40,500 nt of DNA from Burkholderiales bacterium. Its GTDB lineage: Bacteria; Pseudomonadota; Gammaproteobacteria; Burkholderiales; Burkholderiaceae_C. The stretch lies in contig JAEKLF010000076.1 in the NCBI GenBank assembly GCA_019509985.1, positions 1 to 40,500 of the forward strand, read 5' to 3'. This document shows, in pieces, positions 30,525 to 38,784 of the stretch. The notes below the pieces were generated by a model. The model ran no database searches, had not been told where the DNA came from, and saw only the letters and a program-made list of their open reading frames with translations. The translations under genes and the position numbers were made by a program. The number at the start of each line of letters is the position of its first letter. Positions within the stretch are counted from its first letter, which is position 1.

Positions 30525-30728
30525 ATGCCGCTGTTCTGGAAGCCCTACAAGTCCGAAGTCACGAACTTCATCGAACAACTCAAGGCCCAGCGTCCGACGC
30601 TGGAAGCCGAACAGCGCGCCGGCCGCGCGCTGCTGTGGGACAAGGCGCAGGATCGCGCCGCGCAAGCCGACTTCGACGAGGCCAAGGTTCCACAGCAGCC
30701 CTACGTCTACCAGACCTCCGGCCACTAA
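30525..30728 (+). CDS. DUF3460 family protein
   Basis: The product is 67 residues. It matches the DUF3460 family, a short soluble betaproteobacterial protein of unknown function. Visible conserved parts are a KPYKSEVTNFIEQLKAQRP opening, a RAGRALLWDK core and a VPQQPYVYQ end. It starts 14 bases after the SulP stop and ends 3 bases before scpA, so it is probably cotranscribed with scpA. A gene of this family next to scpA is common in Burkholderiales. Confidence 0.9.
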   Translation: MPLFWKPYKSEVTNFIEQLKAQRPTLEAEQRAGRALLWDKAQDRAAQADFDEAKVPQQPYVYQTSGH

Positions 30729-30731
30729 GCC

Positions 30732-31571
30732 TTGACGGCCGTGGCTGACGAAGCCAGCCAAGCCGCGTCCGACCTGCCTGAGGTGGTCGACGCGGTCGCA
30801 GTGGCGCGCCTGTACGGCGAGCCGCTGTTCCAGATGCCGCTGGACCTCTACATCCCGCCGGATGCGCTGGAGGTCTTCCTGGAAGCCTTCCAGGGCCCCT
30901 TGGACCTGCTGCTCTACCTGATCCGCAAGCAGAACTTCAACATCCTCGACATCCCGCTGGCCGACGTGACGCGCCAGTACCTGAGCTACGTCGAGCAGAT
31001 CCGCCAGCACAACCTGGAGCTGGCCAGCGAATACCTGCTGATGGCCGCGATGCTCATCGAGATCAAGTCGCGCATGCTGCTGCCGCCCAAGAAGAGCGAG
31101 GACGGCAAGGAGGTCGAGGACCCGCGCGCCGAGCTCGTGCGCCGCCTGCTGGAGTACGAGCAGATGAAGCTGGCCGCCGCGCGGCTGGACCGCCTGCCGG
31201 TGCTGGGCCGGGACTTCCTGCGCGCCCAGGTGCACATCGAGCAGTCGCTGACGCCGCACTTCCCCGACGTCGACACCAACGACCTGCGCGAGGCCTGGCT
31301 GGACATCCTCAAGCGCGCCAAGCTCAACCAGCACCACAAGATCAGCCGCGAGCAGCTGTCGGTGCGCGAGCACATGAGCATCGTGCTGCGCCGCCTGCAG
31401 GGTCAGCGCTTCGTCGAGTTCGAGCACCTGTTCGACGTGACCCGCGGCCACGCCGTCATCGTCGTCACCTTCATCGCGATGCTGGAGCTGGCACGCGAGC
31501 GCCTGCTGGAGATCACGCAGGCCGAGGCGTTTGCGCCGATCTACGTGCGGTTGGCCTATTCGGCAAGCTGA
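30732..31571 (+). CDS. scpA: Segregation and condensation protein A
   Basis: The product is 279 residues from TTG 30732, 3 bases after the DUF3460 stop; GTG 30741 is an alternative start. The kleisin-type N-terminal part holds EAFQGPLDLLLYLIRKQNFNI split by normal variation, with LADVTRQYLSYVEQI and ASEYLLMAAMLIEIKSRMLLP following. The C-terminal winged-helix end includes FVEFEHLFDVTRGHAVIVVTFIAMLEL. ScpA bridges SMC heads together with ScpB in chromosome condensation. No scpB gene is adjacent. Confidence 0.95.
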   Translation: MTAVADEASQAASDLPEVVDAVAVARLYGEPLFQMPLDLYIPPDALEVFLEAFQGPLDLLLYLIRKQNFNILDIPLADVTRQYLSYVEQIRQHNLELASEYLLMAAMLIEIKSRMLLPPKKSEDGKEVEDPRAELVRRLLEYEQMKLAAARLDRLPVLGRDFLRAQVHIEQSLTPHFPDVDTNDLREAWLDILKRAKLNQHHKISREQLSVREHMSIVLRRLQGQRFVEFEHLFDVTRGHAVIVVTFIAMLELARERLLEITQAEAFAPIYVRLAYSAS

Positions 31572-31595
31572 GCAGCGCACTGAGTTGGCGGCACG

Positions 31596-32093
31596 ATGAC
31601 CGACAAGAATCCGAACAATCAGGCGCCGCTGACCATCGACTACGAGCTCACAGGATCAGGTTGGGCTCGCTGCAGCGTTCGCGTTGATAGCCAGCACTGC
31701 GAGCTGTCAGCGTCTTACCTGTCCGACGCCCTCGGCAAATTGGTGCTGGCCGCGGTGGCCGTACTGGCGGGTGCACACAGCATCTCTGTGGGTTTCGATG
31801 AAGAACCCGGCGAATACCGCTGGAATGTTGTCTACCTCGACAACGCTCTGGTGCGGTTGACTCTCCTGGAGTTCGACGAACTCTGGGGCAATCAACCGGA
31901 TGCGGAGGGCAGATCGTTGTTGATCGTCACCTGCTCACCTCTGACCTTCGCCAAAGCAGTCCGGGCTGCGGCCGAGACTGTACTCAAAGCGCATGGCGTG
32001 GCTGGCTACAAAGAGCGTTGGGGTCAGCACGACTTCCCGTCACAGCAGCTGGCCCTGCTAGAGGCGGGTATTGCAGCCTGGGAACGTCCCTGA
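31596..32093 (+). CDS. Hypothetical protein, not recognised
   Basis: The product is 165 residues and I do not recognise its family. It has no signal peptide and no clear membrane helix. A hydrophobic run near residues 45-65 (LGKLVLAAVAVLAGAHSI) may be a buried helix. The rest mixes strands and helices, with an EEPGEYRWNVVYLDN stretch and an FDELWG motif. Codon use is visibly less GC-rich than the neighbours, which hints at later acquisition. It begins 24 bases after scpA and converges with the DUF808 gene. Small proteins of this sort are sometimes immunity proteins, but nothing here proves that. Confidence 0.75.
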   Translation: MTDKNPNNQAPLTIDYELTGSGWARCSVRVDSQHCELSASYLSDALGKLVLAAVAVLAGAHSISVGFDEEPGEYRWNVVYLDNALVRLTLLEFDELWGNQPDAEGRSLLIVTCSPLTFAKAVRAAAETVLKAHGVAGYKERWGQHDFPSQQLALLEAGIAAWERP

Positions 32094-32120
32094 CGCGCGG
32101 GAGCGCTCTAGCACTTCAAT

Positions 32121-33026
32121 TCAGCGCCCGCGCAGCTTCTGCATCGCCACCACGCCGGCGAGCACCAGCGCACCGGCCACGACACCCACCAGCGCATTCG
32201 CGCCGTTCTCCAGCACCCCAGCCCACAGCCAGGCCTGGCCCTGGGCCAACTCGGCGATCGCGTGGTGCAGCGGCGCGATGCCGTGCGCGAGGATGCCCCC
32301 GCCCACCAGGAACATCGCCGCCGTGCCCAGCACCGTCAGCAGCTGCATCAGTCGCGGTGCGGCGGCCAGCAGGAAGCGGCCGAAGGCCTGCGTCGCTGCA
32401 CCTGCCTTGCGAGACAGCCACAGCCCCGCGTCGTCCATCTTCACAATGGCCGCCACGAAGCCGTAGACGCCCACTGTCATCGCGATGGACACCGCCACCA
32501 GCACGGCCAGCTGCGTCTGCAGCGGCGCGCCGGCCACGGTGCCCAGCGCGATGACGATGATCTCCGCGGACAGGATGAAATCGGTACGGATGGCGCCCTT
32601 GACCTTGTCGCGCTCGTAGGTCGCCATGTCGACCTGCGGGTCGGCGATGGCCTTGACCATCTCCTCGTGGTGAGCCTCGTCTTCCTCGCGGCTGTGCAGG
32701 AACTTGTGCGCCAGCTTCTCGAAGCCCTCGAAGCACAGGTAGGCGCCGCCCACCATCAGCAGCGGCGTGATGGCCCAGGGCGCCAGCGCCGAGATGGCGA
32801 GCGCCCCCGGCACCAGGATGGCCTTGTTCAGCAGCGAGCCCCTGGCCACGGCCCACACCACCGGCAATTCTCGATCGGCATTGACGCCGGTAACCTGCTG
32901 GGCGTTGAGCGCCAGATCGTCCCCCAGCACGCCCGCGGTCTTCTTGGCGGCGACCTTGGTCATCGTCGCCACGTCGTCCAGCACGGTGGTGATGTCGTCG
33001 AGGAGAACAAGCAGGCTGGAAGCCAT
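32121..33026 (-). CDS. DUF808 family inner-membrane protein (YedI-like)
   Basis: The product is 301 residues from ATG 33026, chosen because the family normally begins with a SSLLxLLDDI motif. The conserved TMTKVAAKKTAGVLGDDLAL segment and ALNAQQVTG follow. Several membrane helices are visible (about 75-110, 175-215, 235-265, 275-295). A conserved FEGFEKLAHKF motif and a DFILSAEIIVIALG motif match the family, which has no proven function. It converges with the preceding hypothetical gene. The MaoC-like gene lies about 68 bases upstream on the same strand. Confidence 0.92.
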   Translation of the reverse strand: MASSLLVLLDDITTVLDDVATMTKVAAKKTAGVLGDDLALNAQQVTGVNADRELPVVWAVARGSLLNKAILVPGALAISALAPWAITPLLMVGGAYLCFEGFEKLAHKFLHSREEDEAHHEEMVKAIADPQVDMATYERDKVKGAIRTDFILSAEIIVIALGTVAGAPLQTQLAVLVAVSIAMTVGVYGFVAAIVKMDDAGLWLSRKAGAATQAFGRFLLAAAPRLMQLLTVLGTAAMFLVGGGILAHGIAPLHHAIAELAQGQAWLWAGVLENGANALVGVVAGALVLAGVVAMQKLRGR

Positions 33027-33094
33027 GAGCACGGTCGGGGCCTTCAGGCCCATCGTTAGGGAAGGCGCCATGCTATCCGGCGCAGCGCGGGCGC

Positions 33095-33550
33095 TCAGCG
33101 ATAGTGCCGTGCCAGGCTCTCGGCCACGCACACCGGCTTCTCGCTGCCCTCGCGCTCGATGCTGACCTCGACGGTCAGCTGGCGCGCGCCGCCGGCCACC
33201 TCGTCCAGCGCGAGCAGCTTGAAGCCGGCCCGCAGCCGGCTGCCCACCGGCACCGGCTTCGTGAAGCGCACCCTGTTGAGGCCGTAGTTGACGACCATGC
33301 GCGACTCACGCACCGCAAAGCCCGTCTCGAAAAAGTAGGGAATCAGCGACAGCGTCAGGAAGCCATGCGCGATCGGCCCGCCGAACGGACCGGCCTGGGC
33401 GCGCTCGGGGTCGACATGGATCCACTGCCTGTCCTCGGTCGCCTCGGCAAAGGCATTGACGCGTGCCTGGTCGACGGTGATCCAGTCGCTGTGGCCCAGG
33501 GGTTGGCCGATCAGGGCTTGAAGATCGGCAAGGGTGTCGAAGTGGCGCAT
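33095..33550 (-). CDS. MaoC-like enoyl-CoA hydratase/dehydratase
   Basis: The product is 151 residues with a single hotdog fold. The MaoC catalytic motif is visible: an aspartate and histidine in EDRQWIHVDPERA, followed by the GPFGGPIAHGFLTLSLI segment. Homologues hydrate trans-2-enoyl-CoA to (R)-3-hydroxyacyl-CoA or act as NodN-like proteins. The true substrate is not evident. No fatty-acid or PHA genes are adjacent. Confidence 0.92.
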   Translation of the reverse strand: MRHFDTLADLQALIGQPLGHSDWITVDQARVNAFAEATEDRQWIHVDPERAQAGPFGGPIAHGFLTLSLIPYFFETGFAVRESRMVVNYGLNRVRFTKPVPVGSRLRAGFKLLALDEVAGGARQLTVEVSIEREGSEKPVCVAESLARHYR

Positions 33551-33632
33551 GCAGCGAGACGCAAGGTGGCGGGTGAGCTACGTTAACCTCGCGCGCCCTG
33601 ACCCACCGTAGCCCACGCGACACCGACGCTCC

Positions 33633-33893
33633 ATGCACATCCTGTTGATCGAGGACGACCTCGACCTGGGCCCCGCGCTGCAGGCCGCGCTGCTCACCGA
33701 AGGCCACAGCAGCACCTGGCTGCGGCGTGCCAACGATGCGCCCTGGCAGCTGGACGCCGCCGCGCAAGACGCCGTGCTGCTGGACCAGACCCTGCCCGAC
33801 GGCGACGGCCGCCAGTTGCTGACGCGCTGGCGCCGCCAGGGCAGCACGGTACCGGTCCTCGTCATCACCGCGCGCGCCGCGCTGGACGACCGC
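33633..33893 (+). pseudogene. Truncated response regulator (receiver domain only)
   Basis: The first 86 or so residues form an OmpR-class receiver domain. The acidic pair Asp8-Asp9, phosphoacceptor Asp51 and a VLVITARAALDDR strand are intact. The frame then passes into low-complexity Arg/Ala sequence with no conserved Lys, no alpha-5 helix and no DNA-binding domain. The open frame nominally runs to 34178, but the rest looks like an out-of-frame reading of other gene remains. I interpret this as the 5' end of a QseB/PmrA-like regulator joined by deletion to later sequence. Confidence 0.7.
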
Positions 33894-34161
33894 CGAGCGG
33901 CTGGGCGGCAAGGTCACGCTCGGCGACGGCCTCGTGCGGCCCGGCGGCTGCGGCGCCCGCTTCGAGCTTCAATTGCCGGCCTCGCTGGGCCACTCGGCGC
34001 GCGAGAGCGATGTGCGCCCGATGGCCGGCGGCGGCTTGGGATGGAAGCTCGCGCCGCAGGTCTCGGCCACCGTCGAGTACGCCTACTACGGCTCGCGCCG
34101 CAGCGACGGCGACCGCTTCACCCAGCAGAAGGCCGAACTGGGGTTGGCCTTCAAGTTCTAG
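33891..34161 (+). pseudogene. Fused remnants: histidine-kinase C-terminus and outer-membrane barrel C-terminus
   Basis: In a frame different from the receiver remnant, the sequence reads ERLGGKVTLGDGL and then GARFELQLPA. This resembles the last part of a sensor-kinase ATPase domain. It continues in the same frame into alternating aromatic strands (WKLAPQVSATVEYAYYG, then KAELGLAFKF and stop). A final phenylalanine and such strands are typical of outer-membrane beta-barrel proteins. There is no good start codon. I read it as two truncated genes joined by deletions. Confidence 0.55.
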
Positions 34162-34189
34162 CCGCGCCGGCAAGTTAACCTCGCGGGCC

Positions 34190-34846
34190 ATGCCTGACCG
34201 TACCGCCCGCGACATCGTCGTCCTCGCCGCCCACCCTGACCTGGCCCGCTCCCACGCGACCCGCACGCTACTGGACGTACTGCGCGCTTCGCCCGCAGCC
34301 GATCGGGTCGATCTGCGCGACCTCTACCGCCTGTATCCGGACTTCCACATCCACATCGAGGCCGAGCAGCAGGCCCTCGAAGCCGCCAGGCTGGTCGTCA
34401 TGCTGCATCCGATCTACTGGTACAGCATGCCGGCGCTGCAAAAGCTCTGGCTGGACGAGGTGCTGCGCCTGGGCTGGGCCTATGGCCCCGGCGGCGCGGC
34501 CTTGCATGACAAGGACTTCTGGCTGGTCGCGTCCACCGGTGGCGGCGTCGAGGCCTATGCCCAGGGCGGCCACAACCACCACGCCATCGGCGAATTCCTG
34601 CTGCCCTACCAGCAGTCGGCCAAGACCTGCGGCATGCACTACCTGCCGCCGCAGATCCTGCACGGCGCTCACCGCGCAACGGACGCCGACATCACCGCCC
34701 ACGCGGAGCTCTTCGTGAAGCGGCTGCAGCGCTACCCCGAGTGGTGCCAGTCGCTGGCGGAACCGGCGGTTGGCGACGAAGAAGCGGTGGCGCTCGATGA
34801 GCGGCCGCCGATGTTCTCCACGCTGGACGGTGGGAGCCCCGAATGA
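34190..34846 (+). CDS. kefF: KefF-like NAD(P)H oxidoreductase (potassium efflux ancillary protein)
   Basis: The product is 218 residues from ATG 34190. It has the flavodoxin-like fold of the NQO1/KefF/MdaB family, with a VVLAAHPDLARSHATRTLLD opening, the DLYRLYPDFHI motif, the LHPIYWYSMPALQKLWLDEVL flavin-binding stretch and GGAALHDKDFWLVASTGG. KefF binds FMN and activates the KefC potassium/proton antiporter in protection against electrophiles. kefC lies 166 bases downstream. The C-terminal tail (about 180-218) is longer than needed for the fold and has no known role. Confidence 0.92.
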   Translation: MPDRTARDIVVLAAHPDLARSHATRTLLDVLRASPAADRVDLRDLYRLYPDFHIHIEAEQQALEAARLVVMLHPIYWYSMPALQKLWLDEVLRLGWAYGPGGAALHDKDFWLVASTGGGVEAYAQGGHNHHAIGEFLLPYQQSAKTCGMHYLPPQILHGAHRATDADITAHAELFVKRLQRYPEWCQSLAEPAVGDEEAVALDERPPMFSTLDGGSPE

Positions 34847-34908
34847 TGCGAGCCAAGCGCCGGGCCGTCCCCAAACCGGCTCGCGTCCCCTCGGGGTCTG
34901 AGGCCGGA

Positions 34909-34935
34909 CACAGAGAGACCAGTGGACTCTCTGTG
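34909..34935. repeat. Inverted repeat between kefF and kefC
   Basis: CACAGAGAG (34909-34917) and CTCTCTGTG (34927-34935) form perfect 9-base arms around a 9-base loop. A second perfect pair, GGCCGGC and GCCGGCC, follows near 34970-34986. Either could be an operator or an attenuating hairpin. No T-run follows. Confidence 0.6.
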
Positions 34936-35012
34936 CCTGCCGAAGAGCAGCAGCGCGAGCTGCTGCGCGGCCGGCAAGGCCGGCCGATGTGCTCATCGGA
35001 CGAGGGGCAGAC

Positions 35013-36854
35013 ATGACGCACGGCAACTGGCTGACCTTGCCGCTGGTCTTCCTGGCAGCCGCGGTATTGGCGGTGCCCTTGGCCCGCTGGGCGCGCCTGG
35101 GCTCCGTCCTCGGCTACCTCGTCGCCGGCGTGCTGATCGGGCCCGAGGTACTGGGCCTCATCCACGAGTCCACGACCATCCCCGAGGTCGCCGAGCTGGG
35201 CGTCGTCCTGATGCTCTTCCTCGTCGGCCTGGAGCTGGAGCCCAAGCGGCTGTGGGCCATGCGCCGGCCCATCTTCGGCTGGGGCAGCGGGCAACTGCTG
35301 GGCTGCGCGGCCGTGCTGACCGCCGTCGGCATCGCCACCGGCCACCCGTGGCGGCTGGCCGTCGTCGTCAGTCTCGGCCTGGCCATGTCGTCGACCGCCG
35401 TGGCGCTGGCCGTGCTGGCCGAGCGCAATCTCGGCCGCACGACGGCCGGCGAAAGCATCCTGTCGGTCGCTCTGCTGCAGGACATCGCCGCCATTCCTGT
35501 GCTGGCCCTGGTGCCGGTGCTGGCGCTGAGCGGCGCCCACGACAGCGACTCGACCGGCACGGCGCTCGCGGCCGGCAAGGCCATCGGCGCCATCGTCGTC
35601 ATCGTCTTCGGCGGCCGGCTGCTGCTGCGCCCTGCACTGCGCTGGATCGCGCACAGCAAGACGCCCGAGATCTTCACGGCCGCGGCGCTGCTGCTGGTGC
35701 TGGGCACGGCGGCGCTGATGCAGCTCGTGGGCCTGTCGATGGCCCTGGGTGCCTTTCTGGCAGGCGTGCTGCTGGCCGAAAGCGAATACCGCCGCGAGCT
35801 GGAGACCGACCTGGAGCCGTTCAAGGGCCTGCTTCTGGGCCTCTTCTTCATCGCCGTTGGCATGGGGCTGGACCTGCACGCCGTCGCGGCCCAGCCCGGC
35901 TTCGTGGCGACGCTGCTGGCCGCGCTGCTGCTCTGCAAGATCGTCGTGCTGATGCTGATGTCCAGGGCGATGAAGATCCCGCTCGTCGAGCGGCCGGCCT
36001 TCGTCATCCTGCTGGCCCAGGGCGGCGAATTCGGCTTTGTCGTCTTCCAGCTCGCGCAGGGCGAGGGCATGATCACCGCGGCGCAGAACTCGGCCCTGGT
36101 CGCGGCCGTCGCGCTGTCGCTGGCGCTGACGCCGCTGCTGCTGACCGGTGGCGACCGGCTGATGTCGCAGAAGCTCGCTCGCCTGGGCCAGAAGAAGAAG
36201 CGCGACGAGGTCCCCCCGCCGCCCGCGCCCATCCTCATCGCCGGCAGCGGCCGCTACGGCCAGGTCATCGGCCGCCTGCTGCGCGCCAACGGCATGGAGG
36301 CCACCGTGCTGGACCACGATGCCGAGGCCGTCGAGAGCCTGCGCCGCTTCGGCTGGCAGGTGCACTACGGCGACGCGACGCGGCTGGACCTGCTCAAGGG
36401 CGCCGGCGCCGAGACCGCGCGCATCCTCGTCATCGCCATCGATGAGATCGGACCGAGCATCGAGATCGCCGAGCTGGCGCGCGAGCACTTCCCGCAGCTC
36501 ACCGTCGTGGCCCGTGCCCGCAACGTGCAGCACTACTACCGGCTGCGCGAGCTGGGTGTCAGTCACGTCGAGCGCGAGACCTTCGATTCGGCGCTGATGA
36601 GCGCGCGCAGCGTGCTCGAGTTGACCGGCATGGAGCCCCACGCCGCCCGCCGCCAGGCCATGCGCTTTCGGCGCCACAACATCGAGCTGCTCGAAACCAT
36701 GGTGCCGCTGCGGGGCGACGAGGGCGCGCTGATCGCCGCTGCCAAGCTGGGCCGCCAGCAGTTCGACCAGTTGCTCGCGGCCGAGCGCGAGGCCGAGGAG
36801 GCGCAGCGCAAGGCGCAGCGCGCGGGCTGGGAGCGGTCGAGCGAGAGAAGCTGA
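35013..36854 (+). CDS. kefC: Glutathione-regulated potassium efflux antiporter KefC
   Basis: The product is 613 residues from ATG 35013, with GAGGGG upstream. The membrane part (about 1-385) is of the CPA2 antiporter family, with about twelve segments, a GYLVAGVLIGPEVLGL motif and a VALLQDIAAIPVLALVP motif that holds the ion-path aspartate. A cytoplasmic RCK/TrkA-N domain follows (about 400-520) with a GSGRYG nucleotide-binding loop. The protein ends with a charged tail. KefC exchanges potassium for protons when glutathione adducts form. The neighbouring kefF supports this call over a generic CPA2 protein. Confidence 0.95.
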   Translation: MTHGNWLTLPLVFLAAAVLAVPLARWARLGSVLGYLVAGVLIGPEVLGLIHESTTIPEVAELGVVLMLFLVGLELEPKRLWAMRRPIFGWGSGQLLGCAAVLTAVGIATGHPWRLAVVVSLGLAMSSTAVALAVLAERNLGRTTAGESILSVALLQDIAAIPVLALVPVLALSGAHDSDSTGTALAAGKAIGAIVVIVFGGRLLLRPALRWIAHSKTPEIFTAAALLLVLGTAALMQLVGLSMALGAFLAGVLLAESEYRRELETDLEPFKGLLLGLFFIAVGMGLDLHAVAAQPGFVATLLAALLLCKIVVLMLMSRAMKIPLVERPAFVILLAQGGEFGFVVFQLAQGEGMITAAQNSALVAAVALSLALTPLLLTGGDRLMSQKLARLGQKKKRDEVPPPPAPILIAGSGRYGQVIGRLLRANGMEATVLDHDAEAVESLRRFGWQVHYGDATRLDLLKGAGAETARILVIAIDEIGPSIEIAELAREHFPQLTVVARARNVQHYYRLRELGVSHVERETFDSALMSARSVLELTGMEPHAARRQAMRFRRHNIELLETMVPLRGDEGALIAAAKLGRQQFDQLLAAEREAEEAQRKAQRAGWERSSERS

Positions 36855-36917
36855 TCCGCCTTGCGTTTGCACCCCCGGCTTGATCGGCCTCAGGGGCCGA
36901 AGACCCCTCGCCCCGGT

Positions 36918-38129
36918 TCATCCCCGCGTGACGCGTCGGGACAGCCCCGCCAAAGACAGCAGGCCTACCAGCATCAGCGCTGCGGCCCCGGGCTCGGGCA
37001 CCGGCATCATCGTTCCAGTGAACTGGCCGGCCCTGATGAACGTGACGCCAGTGACGAACGCCGTGGCGTTGTCCTGGCTGAGGCCCGCGTCGGCCTCGAT
37101 CCCGCGGACGCCGAAACTCGCAACGCCTGCGGCGCCGAAACTGAAGGTGCTGCCACCCTGGACCTGAAAACTGCCGCCGCCGGGCGTCGTCACTTGATAG
37201 ACCCCGTCGCCAATGCCAGCAGGAAGCAGCACGGAAGCGAAGTTCGGGTCGCCGGCGCCGATGGCGTAGTCGTAACCGGCGACTGCCGGCGGGTCGATGT
37301 TGTACACCGTACCCGCCGCGACGGACGCGATGTCGAAGTGATACACCGGCGGCGCGCCGGAACCACCTGGCGCCACGACCGGCAGGTACACCGAGGAGGT
37401 GGTGGCTGGCGGCGTGAAGTCAACATACAGCCGTGATCGCCGCTCGATCTGGCTTTGCGTGAACGAAGCGGTATTGGTGGCCGTGTCGATCAAGGAGATC
37501 TCGACCGTGTAGTAATGCGAGCCGTTCAACGGCAGGCCGTTGTTCAACACGCTCGGCAGCGTGATGGATGTCCTGGTGCCGGCGTAGGTGCGGTTGAAGA
37601 CGATGTCGCTGCCATTGCCTGAGAGATTGTTGCCGTGGTCACGCACATTGATGCGCACGGCGTCGATGCCCGGAGTGTTGGGCAGGGTCCAGGTGACGGT
37701 GGAGCCGGATAACCTCACGCTGCGCACGAACGGCAGGGGCGTCGTCGATTTGATGGACGGCGTGGTCACTACCGTCGCATCGTTGCCGTTGCGAAAGGTC
37801 AGCGTCCAGGGTCCCAACAACGTGTTGTCGGGTGTCATCGACCTGGAGAACTCGTTGTTGAACGTCGTGGTGCCGAACCAAGGCAGATCGAGCGTGACGC
37901 CGCCCTGCGCGGCGGTGGCCGTGGTACCGGCCGAGCCGTTGGGCACCACGGTCTGCGCGCCGAAGCTCAGACGCTGGCCCGGCGTGATCCCCAGCGTGTT
38001 GGTCGAACTGATGACTGAGTAGTAATACGGGTCGTCCACGGAGATCGGCGTGGCGGCCGCCATGCACGACGACAAAGACAGTGCACCCCAGGCCGTCCAA
38101 CGAACCATCCTCGATGCTGTCGACCGCAT
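36918..38129 (-). CDS. PEP-CTERM sorting domain protein
   Basis: The product is 403 residues from ATG 38129, with GGGAG 6 bases upstream. A signal peptide (about 1-26) precedes a beta-rich, Ser/Thr/Gly-rich mature region without recognised catalytic motifs. The C-terminus has the PVPEPG motif, a hydrophobic helix (AAALMLVGLLSLAGL) and a basic end (SRRVTRG). This is the PEP-CTERM signal, which is processed by an exosortase, usually in bacteria that make exopolysaccharide. The protein is therefore expected to be exported and sorted to the envelope. Its role is unknown. No exosortase gene lies in this window. Confidence 0.9.
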   Translation of the reverse strand: MRSTASRMVRWTAWGALSLSSCMAAATPISVDDPYYYSVISSTNTLGITPGQRLSFGAQTVVPNGSAGTTATAAQGGVTLDLPWFGTTTFNNEFSRSMTPDNTLLGPWTLTFRNGNDATVVTTPSIKSTTPLPFVRSVRLSGSTVTWTLPNTPGIDAVRINVRDHGNNLSGNGSDIVFNRTYAGTRTSITLPSVLNNGLPLNGSHYYTVEISLIDTATNTASFTQSQIERRSRLYVDFTPPATTSSVYLPVVAPGGSGAPPVYHFDIASVAAGTVYNIDPPAVAGYDYAIGAGDPNFASVLLPAGIGDGVYQVTTPGGGSFQVQGGSTFSFGAAGVASFGVRGIEADAGLSQDNATAFVTGVTFIRAGQFTGTMMPVPEPGAAALMLVGLLSLAGLSRRVTRG

Positions 38130-38297
38130 ATCTGCTCCCGTGGCGAACGCCGGCATGAGGTGGGCCACCTCTTGGTTACCAAAAATGTAGTGCCCGCGAG
38201 GGACGGCTACATCATGTGGTTTGAGGAGGCGCGGGGAGGACAGGGCTGCAGTCACCCACCGCAAGATGATCACTGCCCCGGCGGCGACAATCGCGCC

Positions 38298-38729
38298 ATG
38301 TTCGCCCCGTCCCAGCTCGAAGTCCGGCGCTTTTTCTGCGCCACCTACCGCAAATGGCGCGACGGCGCGCCGCTGATCCCGATGGAGGTCATTGCGGCCG
38401 ACTGGATCGCCGAGCACCCGGAGTACCACGAGGAACTCGCCGACGAGGCCGCTGCGCTGGAGAAGGTCTACACGGTGGAGGAAGGCCGCACCAACCCCTT
38501 CCTGCACCTGTCCATGCACCTGACCATCACCGAGCAGCACGCCATCGACCAGCCCTCCGGCATACGCCAGGCCATCGACCTGCTGGCGGCACGACGCAAC
38601 TCGCGCCACGAGGCCCACCACGCAGCGATGGACGCGCTGGGCGAAATGATCTGGGCCTCGCAGCGCAGCGGCCTGCCGCCGGACGGCCACGCCTACCTGG
38701 ACTCGGTGCGCCGCAAGGCCACGACTTGA
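38298..38729 (+). CDS. DUF1841 family protein
   Basis: The product is 143 residues from ATG 38298. It matches DUF1841, with a PSQLEVRRFFCATYRKWRDG opening, the ADWIAEHPEYHEELAD segment and the strongly conserved NPFLHLSMHLTITEQHAIDQP block. The function of this proteobacterial family is unknown. It has no membrane helix or signal peptide. It is divergent from the PEP-CTERM gene, across a 168-base gap that contains the palindrome TTGGTTACCAA (38172-38182). Confidence 0.92.
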   Translation: MFAPSQLEVRRFFCATYRKWRDGAPLIPMEVIAADWIAEHPEYHEELADEAAALEKVYTVEEGRTNPFLHLSMHLTITEQHAIDQPSGIRQAIDLLAARRNSRHEAHHAAMDALGEMIWASQRSGLPPDGHAYLDSVRRKATT

Positions 38730-38745
38730 GGCTTCGCGACGGCGC

Positions 38746-38775
38746 TTGACGAACCTACCAATTGGTAGGTACATT
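38746..38775 (+). promoter_or_regulatory. Probable promoter of the tetR-family gene
   Basis: TTGACG (38746-38751) and TACATT (38770-38775) are spaced by 18 bases. The spacer is almost entirely the palindromic operator, as expected for repression by blocking polymerase. The transcript would begin only a few bases before ATG 38785, so it may be leaderless. Confidence 0.5.
38753..38770. promoter_or_regulatory. Perfect 18-bp palindromic operator (TetR-type)
   Basis: ACCTACCAATTGGTAGGT is a perfect palindrome directly upstream of the TetR-family gene. Its left half with the core, ACCTACCAATT, recurs upstream of the dehydrogenase gene at 39412. It is the likely binding site of this regulator. Confidence 0.75.
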
Positions 38776-38784
38776 GAGCCATCC

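Noticed and set aside
33633..34178. Functional 181-residue response regulator
   Set aside because: After residue 86 the frame lacks the conserved lysine, the last receiver helix and any DNA-binding domain, and it is low-complexity.
36855..36917. Terminator between kefC and the PEP-CTERM gene
   Set aside because: A TCGGCC/GGCCGA stem of six bases is present, but no T-run follows on either strand.
38130..38297. Sigma-54 promoter upstream of the PEP-CTERM gene
   Set aside because: A GGGCAC stretch exists on the minus strand near 38193, but no GC doublet follows at the proper -12 position.
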